Notes: generated from the letters alone by a model not told the origin. A stretch of DNA of 14,132 nucleotides from DATJXG01 sp035500455 (GCA_035500455.1 DATJXG010000246.1:1-14132), one strand, 5' to 3'; positions 7,241 to 13,548 are shown, counted from the first letter of the stretch. A program made the numbers and translations.

Positions 7241-8869
7241 ATGAAACGCGTGCTCAAAATCGTCGCGATCGTTATCGGTGTCCTTTTGGTGATCGCGCTC
7301 GTGCTGCCCTTCGTCATCAACGTCAACAGCTTCCGTCCCCGCCTGGAATCCGAACTGACCACGGCTCTGGGACGCCAGGTGAGCGTGGGCAATCTTAGCC
7401 TTTCGATTCTCAGCGGCAGCATCTCCGCCCACGACATTTCCATCGCCGACGATCCCGCTTTCGGCGCCAAGCCGTTCATCACGGCCAAAGCTCTCAATGT
7501 AGGCGTCGAGTTGATGCCCCTGGTTTTCTCCAGGCAGTTGCGCGTCACGGAACTCACTCTCGACCACCCCGAAGTCCTGCTGCTGCGCTCCAAGTCCGGC
7601 ACCTGGAACTTCTCGACGCTGGGCGGAAAATCCAGCGCGCAGCCCGCCGCCAAGTCCACGCCCACCTCGAACCCCGACCTTTCCGTAGCCAAGCTAAACG
7701 TGAAGGATGGCCGCGTCTCCGTGGGCAATGCCGCCTCCGGCAAACTGCACGTCTATGACAACGTCAACGTCACGGTAAAGAATTTCTCCTTCACTTCGCA
7801 GTTCCCGTTCACCCTCTCGGCCGATCTGCCCGGCAAGGGCAGCGTCAGCCTCGATGGCCAGGCCGGCCCCATCAATCCTAACGACGCTTCCGCCACCCCG
7901 GTCGAGGCGAAACTAAAGGTAAAGCACTTCGACCTTACCGCCTCGGGCTTCGTCGATTCTTCCTCCGGCCTCGCCGGCGTCGCTGACTTCGACGGCACGC
8001 TGAGTTCCGACGGCGCTACCCTGCGCAGCAACGGCACAGTGAATGCCGACAAACTGCAACTGGCTCCCAAGTCCTCGCCCGCCACCCGCCAGGTGCAGGT
8101 GAAGTACGCCATCAATCACGATCTGCAGAAGCAATCTGGCGAGATCACCCAGGGACTGGTCACCATCGGCAAAGCCACGGCGCAACTCACAGGCACCTAT
8201 CACATACAGGGCGACTCCACTCTGCTCAACTTAAAGCTCATCGGACAGAGCATGCCGGTAGAAGAACTGGAAGCCATGCTGCCCGCGCTGGGCGTGACTT
8301 TGCCCTCGGGCTCGTCGCTCAAGGGCGGCACGCTCAACACCACGCTCGCCATCACGGGCACCTCGGAAAAGCCGGTCGTCTCCGGCCCCGTCCGCCTTGC
8401 CGATACCAAGCTCGCGGGCTTCGACCTGGGCTCGAAAATGTCAACCATCTCCAAGCTGAGCGGCATCGGGAAGAATGCGGACACGACGATCCAGAATCTG
8501 AGCACTGACCTGCACTATGACCCCAGCGGCATCCAGACGCAGAACCTCAACCTCACCGTGCCTTCGGTCGGCGTGCTCACCGGCAACGGCAACATCAGCC
8601 CCGGCGGCAACCTCGACTACACCATGCGCGCCAGCCTCAGCGGCGGCGCGGTGGCCGGCATCGCGCAGATCGCAGGCCTGGGCGGCAAGGGCAGCAATGC
8701 GGGCGTCCCGTTCTTCATTCGCGGGACTACCTCGAACCCCTCGTTCGTGCCCGACGTGAAGGGTATGGTTGGCAGCAGCCTTAAACAAACTCTGGAAGGC
8801 CAGCAGGTAAAAGGTTCGGTGCTCAACAACCTGACGGGATTACTAGGCAAGAAGAAGCAGAAGCAATAA
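7241..8869 (+). CDS. AsmA-family protein (membrane-anchored envelope protein)
   Basis: The product is 542 aa. Seen: a short basic start (MKRVLK) and one hydrophobic helix at residues 7-27 (signal anchor), then a long beta-strand-rich periplasmic part. The AsmA-type motif LTLDHPEVLLLRSKSGTWNF (106-125) is followed by a Ser/Pro/Ala-rich linker (about 130-147). The C-terminal half has repeating AsmA-like strands (LKGGTLNTTLAITGTSEKPV; NLTVPSVGVLTGNGNISPGG), ending in a Lys/Gln-rich tail. Known: the AsmA/TamB/YhdP superfamily acts in outer-membrane biogenesis and is thought to bridge phospholipid transport. The specific role here is not known. ATG 7241 was chosen because AGGGAGG lies 10 nt upstream; an in-frame ATG/alternative start at 7199 would put 14 polar residues before the anchor. 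It appears to be monocistronic. Confidence 0.88.
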   Translation: MKRVLKIVAIVIGVLLVIALVLPFVINVNSFRPRLESELTTALGRQVSVGNLSLSILSGSISAHDISIADDPAFGAKPFITAKALNVGVELMPLVFSRQLRVTELTLDHPEVLLLRSKSGTWNFSTLGGKSSAQPAAKSTPTSNPDLSVAKLNVKDGRVSVGNAASGKLHVYDNVNVTVKNFSFTSQFPFTLSADLPGKGSVSLDGQAGPINPNDASATPVEAKLKVKHFDLTASGFVDSSSGLAGVADFDGTLSSDGATLRSNGTVNADKLQLAPKSSPATRQVQVKYAINHDLQKQSGEITQGLVTIGKATAQLTGTYHIQGDSTLLNLKLIGQSMPVEELEAMLPALGVTLPSGSSLKGGTLNTTLAITGTSEKPVVSGPVRLADTKLAGFDLGSKMSTISKLSGIGKNADTTIQNLSTDLHYDPSGIQTQNLNLTVPSVGVLTGNGNISPGGNLDYTMRASLSGGAVAGIAQIAGLGGKGSNAGVPFFIRGTTSNPSFVPDVKGMVGSSLKQTLEGQQVKGSVLNNLTGLLGKKKQKQ

Positions 8870-8898
8870 CCAACCTTGCGGCGAGCAATGACCGGGTA

Positions 8899-8920
8899 GG
8901 GACGGGGCTTGCCCCGTCCC
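8899..8920. repeat. Perfect 10-bp GC hairpin (GGGACGGGGC / GCCCCGTCCC)
   Basis: GGGACGGGGC-TT-GCCCCGTCCC starts 30 nt after the AsmA-family stop codon. It resembles the dispersed palindromes elsewhere in the window in size and position. It could terminate or stabilise the upstream transcript, but the nearest T-run (8936-8940) is 15 nt away, so it is not a standard intrinsic terminator. Confidence 0.6.
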
Positions 8921-8962
8921 CCGAGAGTGTGTGACTTTTTGTGGTCGAAGACAATTATGCCC

Positions 8963-9123
8963 TGTCATCCTGAGCGAAGCGAAGGACCCCATGTCTGCGT
9001 AGAAGCAGCACCAGCGCTGTAAGGCATTCTCTCCACCGCACGGCGGCAGCGCCGAGAGAATGCCCGCCAGGGCCGTTGCCTCCCGCCGCAGGCAAGGGCT
9101 CCTTAGCTTCGCCCAGGATGGGA
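8963..9123. mobile_element. MITE-like element with about 26-bp imperfect terminal inverted repeats and nested hairpins
   Basis: The left end (8965-8990) carries CATCCTGAGCGAAGCGAAGG. The right end (about 9096-9122), read inverted, carries CATCCTGGGCGAAGCTAAGG, matching at 18 of 20 positions. Inside are a perfect 10-bp inverted repeat (GGCATTCTCT at 9023-9032, AGAGAATGCC at 9055-9064) and a 6-bp stem TTGCCT/AGGCAA (9076-9081, 9090-9095). There is no coding capacity. The end sequence resembles a dispersed repeat seen widely in environmental bacterial genomes (from memory, not searched). No clear target-site duplication was found, so mobility is inferred only from the architecture. Confidence 0.5.
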
Positions 9124-9171
9124 GAAAGAGTCACGGCCTCCGAGGGAAGCGAGGGCAGCTTGAGATGTTTT

Positions 9172-9198
9172 CTTTGCGTCCTTTGCGATCTTTGCGGT
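9172..9198 (+). repeat. 3 x 9-bp CTTTGCGNN repeat, best-conserved copy
   Basis: Three consecutive units: CTTTGCGTC, CTTTGCGAT and CTTTGCGGT. The first seven bases are identical in all three. It lies 51 nt before the CHAD gene start and shares its layout with the copies at 868-894 and 6980-7006. Confidence 0.7.
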
Positions 9199-9220
9199 AA
9201 ACCTTCTTTGAATTCGGCGA

Positions 9221-9249
9221 ATCTATAGCTAAATGATATACCATTAAAT
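9221..9249 (+). promoter_or_regulatory. AT-rich segment directly before the CHAD gene; possible -10 region
   Basis: The segment includes TATAGC (9224-9229) and TATACC (9237-9242) and runs straight into the ATG at 9250 with no Shine-Dalgarno sequence. If TATACC is the -10 box, transcription would begin at or near the start codon (leaderless mRNA). No well-spaced -35 box was found. Confidence 0.3.
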
Positions 9250-10791
9250 ATGACCGCCGCCCCCAACCTCCTCGTTCTGACCAAGCCCGCCGACTCCAGG
9301 CGCTTTGGCCTGGCCCACTGGATGCGCGAAGTGCTCGAGCAGTGCGACAAAGTCCGCGGCGACTTTGCTCCCGACCCCGTCCACGATCTGCGTGTGGCCC
9401 TGCGCCGCTGCCGCTCTCTGGCCGATGGTTTTATCGTCCTCGACTCACGTCCCGCCTGGAAACAAATGAAGCGCGCCGGCAAGCAGCTCTTCAGCCAACT
9501 CGGAGCCCTGCGCGATCTCCACGTGATGCAGGAGTGGATCCAGCACCTCGCCCCCGCCGACGATCCCGTAGCCCGCTTCCTGCTCGACCTCCACGCCACA
9601 AAAGAGCCGGCGCTCAAGCAGGCCGCCCTCGCCGCTCTTGAGAACTTCGACCGCGATCGCTGGCAAAACTGGGCCGACGTCCTGCCCAGGCGGGCCGAGC
9701 AGGTTCCCGCCGGCAGCCTGGTCTTTCGCCACCTCGCTCTGGAGCGATGGAATGCGGCTTATGATTTGCATCACCGCGCTCTGCGCAACCGCTCCAAAAC
9801 CGGTTATCACCAGTTGCGCATCGGGCTGAAGAAATTCCGCTACACGGTGGAAAACTTCCTGCCGGAGTTGCACGAAGCCTGGGGCGACGACCTGAAAAGA
9901 CTTCAGGATTGGCTGGGCGAGGTACACGACCTCGACGTCCTCTGGGCCACCGCTCTTCAAGCCAAAGCATTCCCCGGAAGCGCGGAAACTCCTGTCGGCG
10001 AACACTCGGAGGGCCCCGCAACCGCGGCCCACGAGCCGAGTGCCAGATCCAACGAGGAGGACGAGCGCCGCTTCTGGCATTCGCACATCGAGTCCGAGCG
10101 CGAGCAACGCCTGCAAAAATATCGCGACAAAATGATCGGCCCGCATTCACCCTGGCAGGTGTGGCGAGCGGAGCTACCGCAAGGGGCGGAAATAGAATCC
10201 GGAGCCATGGAACGCCTGCGAGTCTGGGCCGGCTTCCTCGATCCCGATGTCTCGCACTCCGAAGCCATCACCGCGATCGCGCTCAAACTTTTCGACGGAC
10301 TGGCGGAATCCGGCTTCCACCATCGCAACCCTCGTTCGCGCGACATCCTGGAGATTGCCGCTTTGGCGCACGAGGTTGGCCGCGCCAAGCGCGACCGCAA
10401 GCACCAGAAGATTTCCGCCCGCTACATTCGCGAATTCGACCCGCCCCTGGGCTGGCGAGCGCAGGACTTGCAGCTGGCGGCGCTGGTGGCACGCTACCAT
10501 CGCGGCGCGCTGCCTGCTCCCACCCAGGCCCGCTTCGGCCGCCTTTCCGAGACACAAAAAGATCTTGTGCGCTTTCTCGCCGGCATTCTGCGCCTGGCGG
10601 AGTCGCTGCACGGGGGCAAAGCAGCTGCGCGCGCCGTGACCGTGGAGAAGACAGGAGATTTTCTAACGGTGTGGCTTCAGGGAATTCTGCAAGGAGCGCG
10701 GCAACCGGAGAAAGTCGCTGCCGCGAGATACCTGCTGGAAGCGGCTTGCGGCTGCCCTATTCTGGTGCGCCAGGCCGCCCGCCGCAAGTAA
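9250..10791 (+). CDS. CHAD domain protein fused to an exopolyphosphatase-type HD domain
   Basis: The product is 513 aa with no signal peptide or membrane helix. Residues about 18-240 form the CHAD domain: VHDLRVALRRCR (44-55) and YHQLRIGLKKFRYTVE (186-201) are its two signature helices with conserved His and basic residues, and LQDWLGEVHDLDVLW (218-232) closes it. A polar Ala/Glu-rich linker (about 241-272) follows, then more helix (273-305). Residues about 330-500 resemble the C-terminal HD domain of Ppx/GppA: SHSEAITAIALKLFDGL (335-351), AALAHEVGRAK (370-380), HQKISARYI (385-393), LVARYHRGALP (412-422) and FLAGILRLAESL (442-453). Known: CHAD domains bind polyphosphate, and Ppx cleaves it. 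The HD metal pair here is His-Glu, as I recall for some Ppx proteins. The Ppx catalytic actin-like domain is absent. The inferred role is polyphosphate sensing or handling, supported by the facing phoU-like gene. Confidence 0.85.
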   Translation: MTAAPNLLVLTKPADSRRFGLAHWMREVLEQCDKVRGDFAPDPVHDLRVALRRCRSLADGFIVLDSRPAWKQMKRAGKQLFSQLGALRDLHVMQEWIQHLAPADDPVARFLLDLHATKEPALKQAALAALENFDRDRWQNWADVLPRRAEQVPAGSLVFRHLALERWNAAYDLHHRALRNRSKTGYHQLRIGLKKFRYTVENFLPELHEAWGDDLKRLQDWLGEVHDLDVLWATALQAKAFPGSAETPVGEHSEGPATAAHEPSARSNEEDERRFWHSHIESEREQRLQKYRDKMIGPHSPWQVWRAELPQGAEIESGAMERLRVWAGFLDPDVSHSEAITAIALKLFDGLAESGFHHRNPRSRDILEIAALAHEVGRAKRDRKHQKISARYIREFDPPLGWRAQDLQLAALVARYHRGALPAPTQARFGRLSETQKDLVRFLAGILRLAESLHGGKAAARAVTVEKTGDFLTVWLQGILQGARQPEKVAAARYLLEAACGCPILVRQAARRK

Positions 10792-10795
10792 AGAT

Positions 10796-10887
10796 GTAGC
10801 GCCGGCGTCCCGCCGGCACCATTGGGTGCGGCTGAACCGCCGAGTGCAGAACGACCGCGGAGTGCCGGCGGGGACGCCGGCGCTACC
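10796..10887. repeat. Inverted pair of GTAGCGCCGGCG palindromic repeats between convergent CHAD and phoU-like genes
   Basis: Arm 1 (10796-10820, forward) and arm 2 (10862-10887, inverted) are reverse complements apart from one extra G in arm 2, and are separated by about 41 nt. Each arm also folds on itself (GCCGGCG/CGCCGGC). Arm 2 contains the TAG stop codon of the phoU-like gene (10883-10885). The CHAD stop codon ends 4 nt before arm 1. Confidence 0.85.
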
Positions 10888-11575
10888 GATCCTGCTTGTG
10901 CCGCTGCAACTCATGCCGCAGACTGCGGCCTTCCACCAGGTGGAACACTTCCTCCGCCAAATTCTTGGCGTGGTCGCCGGCGCGCTCGAACGCCTGCGCC
11001 ATCAATAATAGATTCGTACTGTATTCCCGCGGACGCTTCCTCGAACTCTCGAGGTGGCGGCTGAATAGCGCCTTGCATGCTTCGTCCATGCGCGCATCGC
11101 TCTGCATCACCCAGCTCGCGGCTGCCGTGTCGCGGTGCACAAAGCCGGTATAGATGCGCTCCATCATCTCCTCCAGGGTTTTGGCCATGGCCTCCATGTC
11201 GCGCGTATCTTCCGGCAGCATCTTCGAGCCTAACGTGTGCAGGCGCTTGGTCACCGACCACGTAAGATCGCCGATGCGCTCCAGATCGATGATGAACTTC
11301 AGGCAGGCCAGCAGTTCCCGCGCCTCCGGCTCGGTAACTTCGGTGATCGCGCTGGCCAGGCGTTCATCGATCTTGCGCTCGATGCGGTCGAGTTCCTTCT
11401 CGCAATCCTTTACCGCCAGGAAAGCCATCTTCGACGACTTGTCGATGAACTCCCCCGCATTGGCAGCCGCATCCTTGGCCACCAGGCAAGCTTGGCGGAT
11501 CAGGTCCGACATCTCCTTGGTGGACTCGGTCTCCAGCGGAATTTCTGTTTTGGTCCTGCTGCGGCGGGCGATCAA
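10883..11575 (-). CDS. phoU: PhoU-like phosphate regulatory protein
   Basis: The product is 230 aa from TTG 11575, near the usual PhoU length. Seen: an all-helical protein with the two-fold PhoU repeat. Repeat 1 has CEKELDRIERKID (59-71) and DLERIGDLTWSV (97-108). Repeat 2 has SDARMDEACKALF (159-171) and FERAGDHAKNLAEEV (196-210). The acidic E/DxxxD and RxGD-type residues form the metal clusters. Known: PhoU damps Pst phosphate uptake and PhoR signalling in the cytoplasm. No pst or pho genes are in view. The start is uncertain: TTG 11573-11575 has GGAGGAGG 10 nt upstream; ATG 11651-11653 has no ribosome-binding site and adds a Gly/Pro-rich tail; at ATG 11510-11512 the AAGGAG touches the start codon. 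It faces the CHAD-HD gene, which suggests a shared phosphate theme. Confidence 0.88.
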   Translation of the reverse strand: MIARRSRTKTEIPLETESTKEMSDLIRQACLVAKDAAANAGEFIDKSSKMAFLAVKDCEKELDRIERKIDERLASAITEVTEPEARELLACLKFIIDLERIGDLTWSVTKRLHTLGSKMLPEDTRDMEAMAKTLEEMMERIYTGFVHRDTAAASWVMQSDARMDEACKALFSRHLESSRKRPREYSTNLLLMAQAFERAGDHAKNLAEEVFHLVEGRSLRHELQRHKQDR

Positions 11576-11730
11576 GCGACCTGATCCTCCTCCGGTCACG
11601 TTCTGCGGCGGCAAGTCTCGCTCATTGGGCGCGGCAAGGGAACCCGCGCCCATCTGGAACTCAGCAACTGTGTATCACAATTCGCGCCAACAAAGACTCG
11701 CGCCCCACAAATTCACAGATTTTTAACTTC

Positions 11731-11754
11731 GGTAGCGCCGGCGTCCCGCCGGCA
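11731..11754 (+). repeat. Single GTAGCGCCGGCG palindromic repeat
   Basis: GGTAGCGCCGGCG followed by TCCCGCCGGCA folds into the same hairpin as the copies at 2077-2100 and 10796-10820. It lies in the 286-bp gap between the threonine dehydrogenase and phoU-like genes. A degraded partner may be present at about 11768-11790 (GGCGGCCGGCAACCCGCCG). Confidence 0.75.
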
Positions 11755-11810
11755 ACCCCTCAAATCGAGCGGCGGCCGGCAACCCGCCGTCAACTGCCCA
11801 AGAAATCGCC

Positions 11811-11864
11811 AATTGCAATCGCCAATCAGCAATCAGCAATCAAAAATCAGCAATTCACCAATCA
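11811..11864 (-). repeat. Tandem 7-bp (TGATTGC) repeat tract abutting the threonine dehydrogenase stop codon
   Basis: Read on the minus strand, TGATTGC-like units follow one another with some degeneration (TGATTGC, TGATTGC, TGATTGG, CGATTGC, among others). The first TGA of the tract is the stop codon of the threonine dehydrogenase gene (11862-11864). It is AT-rich against a GC-rich background. Slippage-prone repeat DNA is likely; no gene was seen. Confidence 0.6.
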
Positions 11865-12890
11865 GGCCTCCCAATCCAACACCACCTTCCCCGCCTCGCC
11901 CGAGCGCATCGCCTCAAACCCCTTCTCATAATCCCGCCACGAAAACCGGTGAGTGATCACCGGCGAAATATCCAGCCCGCTCTCCAGCATGACGGTCATC
12001 TTGTACCAGGTCTCATACATTTCGCGCCCATAAATGCCCTTGATGGTCAGCATGTTGAAGATCACCTGGTGCCAGTCAATTGCCATCTCGCCCGCTGGGA
12101 TTCCCAGCATAGCGATCTTTGCGCCATGGCTCATATTGCCCAGCATCTCGCGAAACGCCGCCGCCGAACCCGACATCTCCAGGCCCACGTCAAACCCTTC
12201 CAGCATTCCCAGTTCTTTCTGCACTTCTTTCAAGGGCGCCTGCCGCGAATCCACCGCCCGCGTAACTCCGATCTTTTTCGCCAACGCCAGCCGGCTTGGA
12301 TTCACATCGGTAATGACTACGTGCCGCGCCCCAGCGTGCAGCACCACTGCTGCGGCCATGATCCCGATCGGCCCCGCGCCCGTAATGAGCACATCTTCCC
12401 CCAGCACGGGGAATGACAAAGCTGTATGTACAGCATTGCCGAAGGGATCGAAAATCGCCGCAATTTCCCGCCGGATCTTGGGATCGTGCCGCCAGATATT
12501 GCTCATGGGCAGCACGATGTACTCGGCGAACGCCCCTGCCCGGTTCACCCCCACTCCCTGGGTGTGCGCGCAAAGGTGCCGCCGCCCCGCCAGGCAATTC
12601 CGGCAGCGCCCGCAGATCACGTGCCCTTCGCCGCTGACCAATTCCCCCGGCCGGAAATCGGCCACGTTCGAGCCCACTTCCACCACTTCCCCTACGAATT
12701 CATGCCCGATCACCAGCGGTACCGGAATCGTCGCCCGCGCCCACTCATCCCATTCGTAAATGTGCAGGTCGGTGCCGCAAATCCCGGTCATCAGTACCCG
12801 CACCTTCACGTCATTGATGCCGATCCCGGGCTCCGGCACCTCTTCCAGCCACAACCCGCGCTCACTCCGGCTTTTCACCAGTGCTTTCAC
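11862..12890 (-). CDS. tdh: L-threonine 3-dehydrogenase (zinc-dependent)
   Basis: The product is 342 aa, close to the 341 aa of the E. coli enzyme. It oxidises L-threonine with NAD+ to 2-amino-3-ketobutyrate, the first step of threonine breakdown to glycine and acetyl-CoA, in the cytoplasm. Seen: the catalytic zinc site GICGTDLHIYEWDEWA (Cys38, His63 and Glu64 in IGHEF); a structural zinc site of four cysteines (Cys93, 96, 99, 107); the NAD-binding loop GAGPIGIMA (171-179) with Asp195 at the end of the next strand, favouring NAD+; and the threonine-dehydrogenase-like segments WDEWA and IDWHQVIFNMLTIKGIYGREMYETW. The start is GTG 12888-12890 with GAGGAG 4 nt upstream. The asparaginase-like gene ends 27 bp upstream on the same strand, so the two are probably cotranscribed. 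No 2-amino-3-ketobutyrate CoA ligase gene is in view. Confidence 0.95.
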   Translation of the reverse strand: MKALVKSRSERGLWLEEVPEPGIGINDVKVRVLMTGICGTDLHIYEWDEWARATIPVPLVIGHEFVGEVVEVGSNVADFRPGELVSGEGHVICGRCRNCLAGRRHLCAHTQGVGVNRAGAFAEYIVLPMSNIWRHDPKIRREIAAIFDPFGNAVHTALSFPVLGEDVLITGAGPIGIMAAAVVLHAGARHVVITDVNPSRLALAKKIGVTRAVDSRQAPLKEVQKELGMLEGFDVGLEMSGSAAAFREMLGNMSHGAKIAMLGIPAGEMAIDWHQVIFNMLTIKGIYGREMYETWYKMTVMLESGLDISPVITHRFSWRDYEKGFEAMRSGEAGKVVLDWEA

Positions 12891-12917
12891 AAATCTCCTC
12901 GCGCTTCCCGAAACGCC

Positions 12918-13436
12918 TTATCGAACTTCCGGCTCAACCGCCACGAACCTTCCCAGTGCCACATCTTTCTTGACCGCGTCCGCGGGGAAAGCCTGCCCGT
13001 GCATCACGATATACACTCCCGGCGCCAAAACCCGCGCCGCGAACAGGCTCTCGGTCAGGTTCTGCAAGGCATCGCTATCTTCGAATCCCAGCGGCGCCAT
13101 CGCTCCTGTAAGTACAATCGGTACCCTTACTTCGGGAAGCGCTCGCTTCAAAAACGTTCCCGTGCGCACCATGGTGTCGGTGCCGTGCGTAATGATCACC
13201 GGCGCATTTTCCTCCAGCAGTTTTTTCACCGTTGCCAGAATCAGCTCGCGGTCGGCGTCGGTCATCTCCAGGCTGTCTTTATTGAGCAGCGGCCGCACCC
13301 GCACTTCCGTATCCGGCAGCCGCAAACGCTGCAGGTAGCGATGGATCTTGCTCTCCAGATTAGCCACCGACCCAGCCTGCTCGGAATACACCTTATCGAT
13401 GGTCCCGCCGGTGGTTACCACATAGATCACTTTCAT
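12918..13436 (-). CDS. Half-length L-asparaginase (N-terminal asparaginase domain only)
   Basis: The product is 172 aa against about 320-350 aa for full type I/II asparaginases, which hydrolyse asparagine to aspartate and ammonia. Seen: the nucleophile loop VVTTGGTIDKVYSE with Thr12 and Tyr17, the substrate-site serine in NKDSLEMTD (Ser55), the second catalytic threonine pair in ITHGTDTM (Thr86, Asp87), LTGAMAPL (109-116), and a lysine in FPADAVKKDVA (156/157) where the family has its catalytic lysine. The C-terminal domain, which normally completes the neighbouring active site, is missing. The protein ends cleanly at TAA with no remnant of it downstream, so this looks like a genuine single-domain form rather than a decayed gene. 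Start ATG 13434-13436; no strong ribosome-binding site. It lies 27 bp upstream of tdh in a likely operon. Confidence 0.85.
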   Translation of the reverse strand: MKVIYVVTTGGTIDKVYSEQAGSVANLESKIHRYLQRLRLPDTEVRVRPLLNKDSLEMTDADRELILATVKKLLEENAPVIITHGTDTMVRTGTFLKRALPEVRVPIVLTGAMAPLGFEDSDALQNLTESLFAARVLAPGVYIVMHGQAFPADAVKKDVALGRFVAVEPEVR

Positions 13437-13514
13437 AGCAGAGCAAGTCCAATGTACACCAGCCCAGAATCAACCAGCGTGAACAGGCCGACCGGCCAAA
13501 TACCGAACTTCAAC

Positions 13515-13548
13515 AACTGAGAACTGAGAACCGGCAACTGGCAACTGG
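13515..13548 (+). repeat. AACTGAGAACCGGCAACTGG-type dispersed repeat, second copy
   Basis: A short tandem of AACTGAG and GCAACTG units. The core AACTGAGAACCGG-AACTGG matches the array at 7067-7100 in the same orientation with about one difference over 20 bases, and both copies are followed by a TTT/CCC-rich tail. It is in the 213-bp spacer between the hydrolase and asparaginase genes. Confidence 0.65.

Larger units (their letters stand above)
8870..9249. other. Gene-free repeat island between the AsmA-family and CHAD genes
   Basis: This 380-bp stretch contains no credible gene. In order it holds a GC-rich perfect hairpin (8899-8920), an inverted-repeat-bounded element (about 8963-9123), a 3 x 9-bp repeat (9172-9198) and an AT-rich segment directly before the CHAD gene (9221-9249). 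Minus-strand frames crossing it are low-complexity translations of these repeats. Confidence 0.65.

Noticed and set aside
8899..8940. GC hairpin after the AsmA-family gene as an intrinsic terminator
   Set aside because: The T-run is 15 nt beyond the stem, so it does not fit; kept as a repeat/hairpin.
868..9198. 9-bp repeats as a CRISPR-like array
   Set aside because: The units are too short and there are no spacers or cas genes; the copies are scattered singly.
8955..9617. 220-codon minus-strand frame through the repeat island
   Set aside because: It translates the MITE-like element and 9-mer repeats (for example the LRFAQDD peptide) and runs into the CHAD gene; no gene-like features.
10021..10070. 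Polar linker of the CHAD-HD protein as an inserted repeat or frameshift
   Set aside because: The frame is continuous and the DNA does not match the other repeats; an ordinary Ala/Glu-rich linker explains it.
9909..10799. 296-codon frame on the same strand inside the CHAD-HD gene
   Set aside because: Its composition is Arg/Ala/Gly-rich; the true frame carries CHAD and HD motifs through the same DNA.
12426..13520. 364-codon open frame on the plus strand across tdh and the asparaginase gene
   Set aside because: It spans two well-supported genes on the other strand and has a low-complexity, His/Pro/Arg-rich product.
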